64,000 nucleotides of DNA from NCBI GenBank assembly GCA_052034005.1, contig JBPOJB010000001.1:62001-126000 (forward strand), given 5' to 3'. The notes beneath the pieces were generated by a model. It saw only the letters and a program-made list of their open reading frames with translations, searched no databases and was not told where the DNA came from. The DNA comes from JAAYDI01 sp052034005. GTDB lineage: Bacteria > Planctomycetota > Planctomycetia > Pirellulales > Pirellulaceae. The stretch's first letter is position 1. Each line of letters starts with the position of its first letter. Position numbers and translations under genes: made by a program. Positions 26,327 to 36,606 of the stretch are shown piece after piece.

Positions 26327-29300
26327 CTAATCCTGCTTCAGCTCCGACTCGGTGCCGTAGGGATCGGGCTGGACCAGCTGCAGGTAGGCGATCAGGTCCA
26401 GCAGATCGTGGGGCTGGTTGAGCAGCTCTTCCATGCCGACCGGCATCAACGAATGCCCGGTACTGACCAACTCATCGAGGTCGGACCGGAGCAGCGCGTG
26501 GTGGGCCGCCTGGGCGTCGATCAGCGTCACGGCATTGCCCGTCTCAGCGGCGATGATCCCGGAAAACACGCGGCCGCTTGTGGTCACTGCCGAGTACTCC
26601 ACATACCGCGGCTCGACCGCGCGATTGGGGTCGAGGATGGAGACCATGAGCGATTCCGCGGACCGGTCGGTGAGCGCGAGCAGATCGGGCCCGACGTCGG
26701 TTCCTTCCTCTTCCAGCCGGTGGCACTGCGTGCAATGCCGACGGAAGACCTCGCGGCCATGTGCCGGATCGGCCGGCCAGGCGAGCTTGTCCTGGTACCG
26801 GGCGATCGCCGACAGCCGATCAGTAGGCGACGCCGCGTTGAACACCGCGGACGCTCGGCTCCGGATCTCGGCCGAGCTGTGCAGGATCAGTCGGTTCCGG
26901 TAGACGGCCCCGATCTCACTGGCCGCCACCTCCCCGGCCTCCATCCGATCGAGCACGGCGAGTGTCCAGCGCGGGTTCTGCAGCAGCATGTCCAGGATCT
27001 GCGGACGAAGCTCCGGGCCGTGCTGAGCCCATTGGTCGAGCAGGATGTCGGGCAGGTCGTCGGGCCGCAGGATTCCCAGCACATGCACGATCATCTGCTG
27101 GATCGGCAAAGGCGTCGCGGCGGTAAGCTGTCGCGCCAGCAACTGGACATCGTCCGCCTGCGGGCGTTGGAGTCCCCGGCCCACCAGCCGCACCGCCTGC
27201 ACGCGGCGTTCGGGGTCCTGGGCAGTATCCGCGGCGTCGCCGCGCGCCGCGGTGAACAGGCCGCCGGTGGCCTCCATGGTCGCCTGCAGCGCCGGATCGC
27301 TCCGCGCGTGCAGGCTGCGGAACGAACCGCCGCCGGACTCCATCGCGTCGACCAGTGCCGCCATCACCCGGTACTGCCAGGTCGCAAACCGCCCCTGGAC
27401 CGGTGTGGCGATGCGCCGCAGGCCGTCGGCCAGCGGCTGCACCTGTTGCGATTCGAAGACCAATCGCAGCAGGTTCTCCACCAATGCAACCTGGGAGCCG
27501 CGCGGCTCGCCGCTGTCGAGCAGCCGCTCGAGCATCTCACCGGGGAACAGCGTGGCGGAACTCATGACGGCCGTGATCATCAACGGGTCGTCTGCCTGAT
27601 CGATGGCGATGTCCGCCAGCGCGTGCCCGGCCCGGGCGTCATGCCATTGACCGAGGCTGTATGCCAATTGCATCCGGACCTGCGGGTCCGGGTCGCTCAC
27701 GAGCCGCAGCAGGGCGTCTTGCAGGGTCCGTTGATCGTCCAGCAGGGGCTCGGCGATGCGGACGGCATGTCGCCGCACAGCGGCGTGGGGGTCCTGCAGT
27801 GCCTGCAGGAGCAGGCGGGTCTCCGCGGCGTGCAGGCCGTCCAAGGTGCACAGGGCGGCCACGCGCGTCTTGGGATGCGGATTCCCCAGGACAAGCTGCT
27901 GCAAGAGAGGCACGGCCCGCTCATCCTGGCGATCGACCAGCAGCTGCTGGATCAGATCGCGCTTCGGACCATTGGGATCGTCCAGGGCCCGGACCAGCGC
28001 TGCGGTGGAGCGATCTGCCAGCGACGGGAACGGCCGCGGCCGCGCCCCGACCGGCCACACGCGATAGATGCGACCCAGGCCTCGGCCCGCCCCGAAATCC
28101 AGTTGATCGTGCCAGGCTGACGGGATGTAATCCGGATGCTCAATCACCAGGCGGTACATGTCGACGACCCACAGGGTGCCATCCGGACCGGTGCGGACCT
28201 GGACCGGCCGGAACCAGGGGTCGCGGGACGCGAGGAACTCCGATGACAGCTCCTCCGGCGCCCGGCGGCTGAAGAACGTCGTCCCTTTCCGGTAAATCAC
28301 GCTGTGATGGACCAGGTTGTACGCCGGCTCGCACACGAAGAAACTGTCGGCGAACTGGGGTCCGAACAGGTCGTCACGGTAGATCTCCAGCCCGCATGAG
28401 GCCGTGAAGCGGTTCAACGTCCACAGCTCGTTGAAGCGCGGCAGGGTCGGGCTGATCGGATAGACCTGCGCGCAGGTAGGCGGGTCCATCAGGTCCACCC
28501 GGGCGTCGGCGACTGCCAGGAAGGGGTTCCGTTGCAGGTAGTGGTCTTCCAGCGCGCAGTGCCAGCAGGGCTGCAGGTTCCGGCCCCCAAACCAGTTGCC
28601 CCAATCGTCGCGGCAACGGCTCCATTGCGCCATGCCGGTCTGCGTTTCGATCGCGCCCGTGTCGGGTCGGATGCGGAAGTCGCGGCCGTGGATGTCGACC
28701 CGCGCGCCGGTCTTGACTGACTCGACATTGCCACCGCTGTCGCCGTTGGCGCCGTAGATCCAGTTGTCCAGGCCCCACCGTAATGCGTTGACCGTGTGTT
28801 GCGGGTTGCCTTCCACGAAGCCCCGGTACAACGTCTCGCGCCGATCGGCCCGGCCGTCGCCGTCTGTGTCTTCTGTATACAGGATGTCGGGTGCGCATGT
28901 GATCAGCACTCCGTCGCGCCACGGCATCACGCCGGTCGGGAAATTCAGGTCGTCGATCCACAGCTGAGCGCAGTCGTATCGGCCGTCGCCGTCCCGGTCC
29001 TCCAGGTACTTGATGCGTCCGCGCGACGACTCGCTGCCGTCGCCGCCTTGCGGGTAATCGCCCATCTCCACCACCCAGAGCCGGCCGGCAGCGTCCCAGT
29101 CGATGGCGATCGGGTCGCTCACCAACGGTTCCGCGCACACCAGTTCGACCTGGAACCCGTCCCGGACTTGCAGGCCATCCAGGCTCTCCGAAGGGCTCTT
29201 GGGCTTCAGTTTCGACAGAATCTCGCGCAACGGAGGATCGTCGGCGGCCGCGGTGGAAACGCAGGCGACGACCAGCGCGAGGCAGCAGGCCGGGACGATG

Positions 29301-29335
29301 GCGAGGCATCCAGATCGCCGGAGAACGAATCGCAC
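26327..29335 (-). CDS. PVC-type membrane-bound dehydrogenase with HEAT repeats and c-type haem
   Basis: A roughly 1000-residue protein with a signal peptide (CLAIVPACCLALVVACVSTAAA) and three parts. First comes a propeller (QVRDGFQVELVCAEPLVSDPIAIDWDAAGRLWVVEMGDYP, LDNWIYGANGDSGG). Next is a HEAT-repeat region (HAAVRRHAVRIAEPLLDD and similar). Last is a cytochrome-like end with CTQCHRLEEEGTDVGPDL near 868 and a LDPNRAVEPRYVEYSAVT tail. This is the Pirellula/Verrucomicrobium membrane-bound dehydrogenase family, probably a periplasmic redox enzyme acting on sugars. I choose GTG 29335 because TTGGGAG lies about 10 bases upstream; a GTG at 29443 has no such site. Confidence 0.92.
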   Translation of the reverse strand: MRFVLRRSGCLAIVPACCLALVVACVSTAAADDPPLREILSKLKPKSPSESLDGLQVRDGFQVELVCAEPLVSDPIAIDWDAAGRLWVVEMGDYPQGGDGSESSRGRIKYLEDRDGDGRYDCAQLWIDDLNFPTGVMPWRDGVLITCAPDILYTEDTDGDGRADRRETLYRGFVEGNPQHTVNALRWGLDNWIYGANGDSGGNVESVKTGARVDIHGRDFRIRPDTGAIETQTGMAQWSRCRDDWGNWFGGRNLQPCWHCALEDHYLQRNPFLAVADARVDLMDPPTCAQVYPISPTLPRFNELWTLNRFTASCGLEIYRDDLFGPQFADSFFVCEPAYNLVHHSVIYRKGTTFFSRRAPEELSSEFLASRDPWFRPVQVRTGPDGTLWVVDMYRLVIEHPDYIPSAWHDQLDFGAGRGLGRIYRVWPVGARPRPFPSLADRSTAALVRALDDPNGPKRDLIQQLLVDRQDERAVPLLQQLVLGNPHPKTRVAALCTLDGLHAAETRLLLQALQDPHAAVRRHAVRIAEPLLDDQRTLQDALLRLVSDPDPQVRMQLAYSLGQWHDARAGHALADIAIDQADDPLMITAVMSSATLFPGEMLERLLDSGEPRGSQVALVENLLRLVFESQQVQPLADGLRRIATPVQGRFATWQYRVMAALVDAMESGGGSFRSLHARSDPALQATMEATGGLFTAARGDAADTAQDPERRVQAVRLVGRGLQRPQADDVQLLARQLTAATPLPIQQMIVHVLGILRPDDLPDILLDQWAQHGPELRPQILDMLLQNPRWTLAVLDRMEAGEVAASEIGAVYRNRLILHSSAEIRSRASAVFNAASPTDRLSAIARYQDKLAWPADPAHGREVFRRHCTQCHRLEEEGTDVGPDLLALTDRSAESLMVSILDPNRAVEPRYVEYSAVTTSGRVFSGIIAAETGNAVTLIDAQAAHHALLRSDLDELVSTGHSLMPVGMEELLNQPHDLLDLIAYLQLVQPDPYGTESELKQD

Positions 29336-29742
29336 AGCCCACGCTCCCAATCGCCGCGCAGCGGGCGGCCAGAACCCTGAATCACCACGGACGTCTCCGG
29401 GCACACCGCGCCGGATGAATACCCGGATCGCTGACCCGCTCACGATTTGCTACGGACAGACCAGCGATGATTATGCTGATTTCCGGCCATCGGGGGCGAC
29501 AGGCGGCCGCGGCGCCCTTCCCGCAACTGTACCATCCCGGGCGCAGCCGCCAAGCCGTTTGGCGGCGTTCCCGCACAGCGCCCGGCTGCCGTCGGCAGGT
29601 GTCCGGCGCGAATGCCGATTGTGCGGTCCAGGCGGGGCGGCGGGCCGCCTGGCGGTCGCCGGCTGAACTCCGCGCGTCGGACATGGTACAATCGGTCACG
29701 CGTGGGTCACCGGATACCTGTCACCGGACGAGGGTCACAGCT
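29336..29742. other. Divergent intergenic region
   Basis: A 407-base spacer between the PVC dehydrogenase (minus) and the ChbG-like deacetylase (plus). It carries a promoter-like TACAAT at 29687. Frames crossing it are GC-rich shadows, and no gene is recognisable. Confidence 0.5.
29663..29692 (+). promoter_or_regulatory. Promoter of the ChbG-like gene
   Basis: CTGAAC (29663-29668) and TACAAT (29687-29692) are spaced 18 bases apart, about 50 bases before the ATG at 29743. The -10 box is close to consensus; the -35 is weak. Confidence 0.5.
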
Positions 29743-30681
29743 ATGAATCAGATCGTAATGGCCGGCACGTGTGTGGCGTGCCTGGTGGTGCTCTCGCACG
29801 ATGCGACGGAGTGTGCCGAACCGGCTCAGCCGGCGCGCTACCTCATCATTCACGCCGACGACGCCGGGATGTCGCACTCGGTCAACATGGGCACGATCAG
29901 CGCGATGGAGCAGGGCGTCGTCTCGTCGGCCAGCATCATGGTCCCGTGCCCCTGGTTCGTCGAGATCGCGGAGTATGCGCGCGCGCATCCCGAGCACGAC
30001 TTCGGCGTCCACCTCACGCTCAATTGCGAGTGGAAGTCATACCGCTGGGGCCCCGTCGCCTCGCGCGACAAGGTCCCCAGCCTGGTTGACCCGGACGGCT
30101 ACATGTGGCGCAGCGTGGAGCAGGTGGGCAGGCACGCGAAGGCCGACGAGGTGGAGATCGAGCTGCGCGCGCAGATCGAGCGCGCCAGGCAGTTTTCGAT
30201 CCCGATCACGCATCTGGACACGCACATGGGTGCGGTCCTGGCGCGACCCGACCTGGTGGAGATCTACGTCAAGCTGGGGCTGGAATACGACCTGCCCATC
30301 CTGATGCTGAGCCATGTGGAGGAATCACTGGCCCGGGAGTATCCGGCGTTGGCCGACCGCGCGACGGAGCTGCTGCCCATGCTGCGGGCGCGCAACATGC
30401 CGTTGCTGGACCAGCTGGCGCAGATCTACGGCGACGATCGGAACCGCCCGCGCCGCGAAGCGTATCTCGAGACGCTGCGGAATCTCAAGCCGGGCGTCTC
30501 GCAGCTGATCATCCACTGCGGGCACGACGATGCGGAACTGCGGGCGATCACGAGCAGCGCTCGCCGCCGCGACGAGGATCGCAGCGTGTTTTCGGATCCC
30601 GAAGTGAAGCGGCTGATCCAGGAGCAGGGGATCCAGGTGATCGGCTGGAAGCAGTTCCGGGATCTGCAGCGCGCGAAGTAG
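29743..30681 (+). CDS. ChbG/HpnK (YdjC) family polysaccharide deacetylase-like protein
   Basis: A 312-residue protein with a leader (QIVMAGTCVACLVVLSHDATECAE), then RYLIIHADDAGMSHSVNMGTI, the metal-binding HADD motif of YdjC proteins, followed by DFGVHLTLNCEW, THLDTHMG and LIIHCGHDDAEL with conserved His ligands. ChbG-type enzymes remove acetyl groups from chitooligosaccharides or similar glycans; the export signal points to periplasmic action here. It is followed by a convergent FGGY kinase gene (40-base gap), so the two are not co-transcribed. Confidence 0.9.
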   Translation: MNQIVMAGTCVACLVVLSHDATECAEPAQPARYLIIHADDAGMSHSVNMGTISAMEQGVVSSASIMVPCPWFVEIAEYARAHPEHDFGVHLTLNCEWKSYRWGPVASRDKVPSLVDPDGYMWRSVEQVGRHAKADEVEIELRAQIERARQFSIPITHLDTHMGAVLARPDLVEIYVKLGLEYDLPILMLSHVEESLAREYPALADRATELLPMLRARNMPLLDQLAQIYGDDRNRPRREAYLETLRNLKPGVSQLIIHCGHDDAELRAITSSARRRDEDRSVFSDPEVKRLIQEQGIQVIGWKQFRDLQRAK

Positions 30682-30721
30682 GCGCCGCCCGGGCGCCCGC
30701 TTCGCCGGGGTCAATCCGGAC

Positions 30722-32191
30722 CTACAACCCGAACGCCCTCAAGAGATACTGCAGGTGTTGCCGGGTGGCCGCGTCGGGCCGAGCGGCGGAGCGGGTGGGG
30801 CACAAGCGCGCGGCGGCGCGCGGATCGGTCGGGCGCATCGCATTGAGCAGCGCGCCGTAGGCGGCGGTCTGGTAGCGCAGCGGCCCCTGCCGTGCGCTGA
30901 TCAACAGCCGGGCCCGCGGGTTGAGCAACTGGACGCCGGCGTGGAACACCTCCTGGAAGAAGGGCGATTGGCTCAGGCCGCCGGTCAAGACGAACCGAGT
31001 CACGGGCTTCCTGGCGCCGGGCACTTCCGCCAGCATCGCACGGACGCGCAGCAACAACTCGAGCATGATCGACAGTTGAGTGCTCGCGACTTGCTGACCC
31101 AGCGTGAGTTGTTGCCAGCCGGGTGGATAGGTCTCCTTCCCGTCCGCGTGCAGGACGCGGCACAGGCCCGCCAGGTCCGCGCTGGACGCCGCATCATTCA
31201 GTTCGCTCAGCCGATTTGCGTACGCGGCCGCGTACTGGGCCACGAACCGGTCATACCACTTGCAGCAATCGGCCAGCATCATGAGCAGGAGCCGGTGCCG
31301 GTAGTACTCGAAGCACGCGGCGTTGCCGACCAGCGGGACGCGGGCGGGACACACGCGATTGATCGTACCGCTGGTCCCCGCCGAGACGACGATCGTCTCG
31401 AAATCGTCCTCCTCCAGTCCGCAGCCGACCCCTGTGGCATGATTGTCCCCCAGCGAGCTGATGACGCGCGAGCCGGCCAGCCGCTGTTTGACGGCCATCC
31501 AGGCGTCATCCGCGCCGGCCACCGGCGCGGCCGTCACGGCCCCCACCTCCCGGCCGCTGGCGATCACCGGCGGGAACCAGTCGGGTGCCAGCTTCGCCTT
31601 CCGCATAACGGCGCCGGCCAACCGTTTCGAGTCCTGCAGCAGCAACCCGTTGCTCAAAGCATCCGAGGTGCTCAACCGCGCCTTGCCGGTCAGCAGGTAC
31701 GCAATCCAGTCACCGGTGGTCATGACCTGGGCGAGCGATTTGCGGAGGCGCGGCGCCTGGCGAAGCGCCCAGATCAGCTTGGGCAGGATGAACCGCTCTT
31801 CGAGCCGACCGACTTCGGCCTCCGCCCCTTGGCGGCGCAGGTCCAGCACTTCGCGGCTGGCCGCGTGGCACTGCCAGCTCAGCGCCGGTATCAACAGGTG
31901 ATGGCGGGCATCGAGCAGCACCATGTCGTGCTGCCGCACCGCGAACGACAAGGCCGTATCGGCCAGCGTCCAGCCCTGCCGCGCAAGATCGTCGAGCAGC
32001 GACAGGATGAGGCGGGGCGTCTGGCTCAGATCGAATGCGCTCTGGCCCTGCCAGGTCGTGGCGCCCCGCATCCCAGCCTGGGCGTACGCCTCTTCCCCCT
32101 GCTTGCTCCGCACGCCCAGCGCCAGCCCGGTCGTGCTCAAGTCAAAGCCGGCCCAGGCGGCATGTTTCGAATTCGAGTTGCTGCGAGTCAC
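30722..32191 (-). CDS. FGGY-family carbohydrate kinase
   Basis: A 489-residue sugar kinase. The N-terminal WAGFDLSTTGLALGVRS is the first phosphate-binding loop. SWQCHAASREVLDLRRQ, MTTGDWIAYLLTGKA, SLGDNHATGVGCGLEED, VVSAGTSGTINRV and the C-terminal FVLTGGLSQSPFFQEVF (ADP-binding strand) follow the FGGY order. Sequence closeness to xylulokinase-like members is plausible, but the sugar is not readable. The start is GTG 32191, 7 bases after GGAG; longer in-frame versions to 32404 add non-conserved sequence. It is divergent from the ThuA gene. Confidence 0.9.
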   Translation of the reverse strand: MTRSNSNSKHAAWAGFDLSTTGLALGVRSKQGEEAYAQAGMRGATTWQGQSAFDLSQTPRLILSLLDDLARQGWTLADTALSFAVRQHDMVLLDARHHLLIPALSWQCHAASREVLDLRRQGAEAEVGRLEERFILPKLIWALRQAPRLRKSLAQVMTTGDWIAYLLTGKARLSTSDALSNGLLLQDSKRLAGAVMRKAKLAPDWFPPVIASGREVGAVTAAPVAGADDAWMAVKQRLAGSRVISSLGDNHATGVGCGLEEDDFETIVVSAGTSGTINRVCPARVPLVGNAACFEYYRHRLLLMMLADCCKWYDRFVAQYAAAYANRLSELNDAASSADLAGLCRVLHADGKETYPPGWQQLTLGQQVASTQLSIMLELLLRVRAMLAEVPGARKPVTRFVLTGGLSQSPFFQEVFHAGVQLLNPRARLLISARQGPLRYQTAAYGALLNAMRPTDPRAAARLCPTRSAARPDAATRQHLQYLLRAFGL

Positions 32192-32271
32192 GTGTCTTCT
32201 CCGTCTGTCGTGTGGAGGTGCGCCCACCGCCCCTGTACCAGAGCGTGGGGGTTCGAGCAAGTGGCCGCGCC

Positions 32272-32300
32272 TTGCATGCCGCGCCGGGCAGGCGCACAAT
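32272..32300 (+). promoter_or_regulatory. Promoter of ThuA gene 32343
   Basis: TTGCAT (32272-32277) and CACAAT (32295-32300) are separated by 17 bases. The predicted transcript would start near 32307, 36 bases before the start codon. Confidence 0.45.
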
Positions 32301-32342
32301 GCAGGCGCAACCGCACTTGCCAGAGACCTGGGAGACATCATC

Positions 32343-33107
32343 ATGAAGCATGGCAGAACACCCATGTGGACCGCGCTCGCCCTGCTGGCCGCCTGCGCGG
32401 CCATCGGTCGTGCGGCGGACCCGGACGCCCAGCCGATCCGGGTACTGATCGTTACGGGTAACGACTACCCGGGGCATCTGTGGAAAGAGACGACGCCGGC
32501 CGTGCGGAAGATCCTGGAGCAGGACCCACGCATGATCGTGCGGGTGATTGAAGATCCTGAATTTCTCGCGTCGCCCGCGCTCGACCCGTATGACGTCGTC
32601 GTGCTCAATTACATGAACTGGGAGAGCCCCGACCCGAGCCGGCGCGCGGCCGACAGCCTGCAGCGCTTCGTACAGGCGGGAAAGGGCCTGGTCCTGCTCC
32701 ACTTCTCCTGCGGAGCATGGAAGGATTGGCCGGAGTTCGCCCACTTGGCCGGACGCGTCTGGGACCGAGTCAACACGCATGACCCCCACGGCCCGTTCCG
32801 CGTGGATATCGTTCAACAGGACCACCCGGTCACACGCGGCATGCAGTCGTTCGAGACCGTCGATGAACTCTATTTCTGCCTGACAGGCGACCAGCCCGTG
32901 ACCGTCCTGGCAACCGCCCACTCGCAGGTGAAGAACGCCGATTTCCCGATGGCGTTCGTGTTCCAGTACGGCAAGGGTCGCGTGTTCCACACGCCGCTGG
33001 GACACGATGTGCAAGCGCTCACGCTGCCGGGCCCCGCCGAGCTGATCCGCCGCGGCTGTGCCTGGACGGCCGGCCGGGACCCGATCCCGACCCCCCGCGA
33101 ACCATAG
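32343..33107 (+). CDS. ThuA-domain exported protein
   Basis: A 254-residue protein with a signal peptide (MWTALALLAACAAIGRAAD) and the ThuA fold: RVLIVTGNDYPGHLWKETTPAV, DVVVLNYMNWESP, LQRFVQAGKGLVLLHFSCGAW, DHPVTRGMQSFETVDELYF and KGRVFHTPLGHD. ThuA domains adopt a class I glutamine-amidotransferase-like fold and occur in trehalose- or sugar-related operons; activity is not established for most. GGGAG sits 8 bases before the ATG. Confidence 0.9.
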   Translation: MKHGRTPMWTALALLAACAAIGRAADPDAQPIRVLIVTGNDYPGHLWKETTPAVRKILEQDPRMIVRVIEDPEFLASPALDPYDVVVLNYMNWESPDPSRRAADSLQRFVQAGKGLVLLHFSCGAWKDWPEFAHLAGRVWDRVNTHDPHGPFRVDIVQQDHPVTRGMQSFETVDELYFCLTGDQPVTVLATAHSQVKNADFPMAFVFQYGKGRVFHTPLGHDVQALTLPGPAELIRRGCAWTAGRDPIPTPREP

Positions 33108-33237
33108 CCGGCGCTCGAACCAAAACCCATCGATGAGGTGGTGGGAATCAGTTCGTTGGGGGGCCTTTAAAATTTTTCGCAACTTTGGGAACGAGGCCGG
33201 GTTTCATTAGCGCGAGCAATTGGACTCGTATTGTGCG

Positions 33238-33253
33238 CACCTCGCGTGAGGTG
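33238..33253. promoter_or_regulatory. Inverted repeat upstream of Spy-like gene
   Basis: CACCTC and GAGGTG form a perfect 6-base inverted repeat with a 4-base spacer (GCGT), about 58 bases before the start codon at 33311. It could be an operator or a small hairpin in the leader. The surrounding 200 bases include an AT-rich run near 33167-33178. Confidence 0.25.
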
Positions 33254-33310
33254 TCGTTGGAGTGTATGTTGCGGCGAGTTGGTCTGTACCTAGTAGTGGG
33301 GGAGAGCATC

Positions 33311-33976
33311 ATGAATCGACGTGTGGTCTTTTTGTCGGCGTTTGCGGCGGTGCTGCTGATGTCCTTGGCGGCCTACGCACAGGACCGTCCGCGTCAAGGC
33401 GGTCCAGGTCAGCGCATGGGGATGGGCATGGGTGGTTCTTCCGCCATGTTGCTGCGTTCCGAGGCCGTACAGAAGGAACTGGGCGTCACGGAAGAGCAAG
33501 TGAAGAAGATCCAGGAACTGGCTGCGGCGGGACGTCCTCAGCGCGGCGAGCGGCCCGATTTCCAGAACATGACGAATGAAGAGCGGCAGAAGGCGCGGCA
33601 GGAAGCCCAGGAGCGGGCTGCGGAACAGGAGAAAAAGATCAACGAGATCCTGAACGAGAAACAGCAGGCTCGGCTCAAGCAGATCCGGCTCCAGGTAGCC
33701 GGCCCGATGGCCATCGCGAGCGAGGAGCTGGCGAAGGAGCTTGGGATCACTGAGGAGCAGCAGGGCAAGTTCCGGGCTCTGCGCGAGGAATTGCGTCCTG
33801 CTCCCGGGCAGGGCGCCGCGCGCGGCGCGGGGGGACGTGAGCAGATGACGGCCAAGGTCATGGAGATCCTCACGGAGGATCAGAAGGCGAAGTACAAGGA
33901 ACTGCTCGGCGAGCCGTTCGACACCGCCGGGCTGTTTCCGCGGGGCGGCCGTGCGGGTCGTAACGTTGGGAACTAG
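33311..33976 (+). CDS. Exported Spy/LTXXQ-like helical protein with duplicated repeat
   Basis: A 221-residue protein with a signal peptide (VVFLSAFAAVLLMSLAAYAQ), a Gly/Met-rich linker and two similar helical blocks: VQKELGVTEEQVKKIQEL near 54-71 and LAKELGITEEQQGKFRAL near 142-159, each followed by a KINEILNEKQQARLKQ- or KVMEILTEDQKAKYKEL-like segment. This arrangement resembles Spy/CpxP-type periplasmic proteins, which have LTxxQ motifs and act as stress chaperones or sensors. The duplication is clear. GGGGGAG precedes the ATG, and a terminator follows within 20 bases. Confidence 0.82.
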   Translation: MNRRVVFLSAFAAVLLMSLAAYAQDRPRQGGPGQRMGMGMGGSSAMLLRSEAVQKELGVTEEQVKKIQELAAAGRPQRGERPDFQNMTNEERQKARQEAQERAAEQEKKINEILNEKQQARLKQIRLQVAGPMAIASEELAKELGITEEQQGKFRALREELRPAPGQGAARGAGGREQMTAKVMEILTEDQKAKYKELLGEPFDTAGLFPRGGRAGRNVGN

Positions 33977-33995
33977 GGTTCGCGGACGATAAAGT

Positions 33996-34051
33996 GAAGC
34001 CCTCCTTGGCCACCCGCGCTGTTGAAGGCCGAGGAGGGCTTCCTTTTTTTT
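33996..34051 (+). terminator. Intrinsic terminator after the Spy-like gene
   Basis: GAAGCCCTCC (33996-34005) pairs with GGAGGGCTTC (34033-34042), extended inside by GGCC/GGCC, and is followed after one base by eight Ts (34044-34051). This is the clearest rho-independent terminator in the window, 20 bases after the stop at 33976 and in front of the convergent hemB. Confidence 0.9.
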
Positions 34052-34111
34052 GTCCGCCGGGGCACCCGGCGGGCTGGGGGCGGGGCCGGCCCGCTTTGGC
34101 TCGGCTGTCGT

Positions 34112-35140
<1,029 letters not shown>

Positions 35141-35962
35141 TCACTCCTGCGTGATGTGGATCGGCTGGATGTCGAATTTCGGATTCTGGCCCAGGAATCG
35201 GCAGGGGTTGTTGTGGAACACGTCCAACGCCTCCTGCAGCGAATGGCCGCGCCGCCGGAACTCGAGGATGCACTCCTGCAACGTGAATGGATCGCTCGGG
35301 CCCCAGTCGGCCGACGAGTTGACCAGGATCCGTTCGTGGCCGTAGAACTCCAGCATGTCGACGGCGCGTTTGGGAGAGCACTTGGTGATCGGATAGAGCG
35401 TGAAGCCCACCCAATAACCGGCCTCCAACGGCGCGCGGATCGTGTGCTCCTCCACATGGTCGATCCAGACGCGGCCCGGATCGATCCGGGCGTGGCGCAG
35501 GATCTCCAGCGCACGCCGGGTCCCGCGCACCTTGTCCTGCAGGTGCGGCGTGTGGATCAGCACCAACTGGTTGTGCTCGATCGCCATCGCCAACTGTTCC
35601 TCGAAGATGGCCTCCTCGTTCCGAGTCGTCTTGTGGAAGCCGATCTCCCCGACGCCCAGCACGGTGGGCCGGCGGAAGAAGTCCGGCATCTGGCGGAGCA
35701 CTTCGCGACTGAGCGCCGGGTTCTCCGCTTCCTTCGGGTTGACCGCCACCCAGCAGAAGTGGCGGATCCCGTACTGCGCCGCGCGCGTCGGCTCGAACTC
35801 GCTGATTTGGCGGAAATAGTCCAGGAAGGTCTGGGGATAGGCCCGATCGAACCCGGCCCAGAACGCCGGTTCGGCCACCGCCACGACGCCGGACATGGCC
35901 ATCCGCTCGTAGTCCTGAGCCGTCCGGGCGATGCCATGGTAATGGGGTTGGATGATTTGCAT
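35141..35962 (-). CDS. TatD-like metal-dependent hydrolase
   Basis: A 273-residue TIM-barrel hydrolase. Ligand-type residues are the HYH in IIQPHYHGIARTAQDY, the GVGEIGFHK strand, LVLIHTPH, WIDHVEEHTI and SSADWGPSDP. This matches the TatD/amidohydrolase fold, closest in impression to the TatD-type member (EboB) of the ebo metabolite-traffic cluster, but the other ebo genes (EboC UbiA-type and so on) are absent here. A start at ATG 35962 is preferred over a longer version to 35983. It is flanked by the 78-residue protein upstream and hemB downstream. Confidence 0.82.
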   Translation of the reverse strand: MQIIQPHYHGIARTAQDYERMAMSGVVAVAEPAFWAGFDRAYPQTFLDYFRQISEFEPTRAAQYGIRHFCWVAVNPKEAENPALSREVLRQMPDFFRRPTVLGVGEIGFHKTTRNEEAIFEEQLAMAIEHNQLVLIHTPHLQDKVRGTRRALEILRHARIDPGRVWIDHVEEHTIRAPLEAGYWVGFTLYPITKCSPKRAVDMLEFYGHERILVNSSADWGPSDPFTLQECILEFRRRGHSLQEALDVFHNNPCRFLGQNPKFDIQPIHITQE

Positions 35963-36046
35963 GCCACAGGCTCCGTCATGCATCTCGGGAGTCCGGCTGG
36001 CCGAGGGCGCGGACCGTGCGTCCTGAGCCGCCGCGGTCCCAAGCCG

Positions 36047-36283
36047 TCACGGAAGGTCGGAAAACAAATTCAGCAGCCGCTCGCTGCGATCCGGCGCCGT
36101 GTCACGCTCGGCCAGCAGCGTCAGCGCCTGATAGATTCTGTCCAGTCGGTCCGCGTCGGGTGCTGGCGCGTCCGGTTCGGCTTGCGCCGCCCGGTCATAG
36201 CGATCCAGCAGGGCGGCGATCTCGATCAACATGCAGCGAGTATCCAGGAAGTACAGATCCAGGACCTTGTCGGCGGTCAGCAT
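36047..36283 (-). CDS. Small conserved-looking protein (78 residues)
   Basis: The frame starts MLTADKVLDLYFLDTRCMLIEIAALLDRYDRA and continues as a helical protein with an acidic proline linker (EPDAPAPDADRLDRIYQALTLL). GGGAG lies 9 bases before the ATG at 36283 and a TACAAT box on the minus strand (36372-36377) lies 90 bases upstream. It precedes the TatD-like gene by 84 bases on the same strand. I recall similar short helical proteins next to TatD-like genes in planctomycetes, but no function is known. Confidence 0.6.
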   Translation of the reverse strand: MLTADKVLDLYFLDTRCMLIEIAALLDRYDRAAQAEPDAPAPDADRLDRIYQALTLLAERDTAPDRSERLLNLFSDLP

Positions 36284-36606
36284 GTGCGTGGTCTCCCGTC
36301 GTTGTGCAGGTTCCGATCGGACCGATCGGTCGCAGGGCCCGGATCGGGCCTCCACGGCTCGGGTATGGTTGATTGTATCGCGCGGCGGCCGGATTCGGCC
36401 ACCTGGGCGCGCGCACCGTGGCCGCCAGGCCCGCCTGTTTCGCCGGTCCCCGGCAAGGCGTTAAGATGAACCGCATCGCGGCCAGGTGCTGGCGACGCGC
36501 CGCGCGGGCTGTGGGTTCAGACCGGCTGCGGCCGGTGGCCGGCGCGCGTGCCAGCCGCCAGATCGAGCGGGAACCGTGACGAACGCGACTCAAGGGGACA
36601 TCGATC

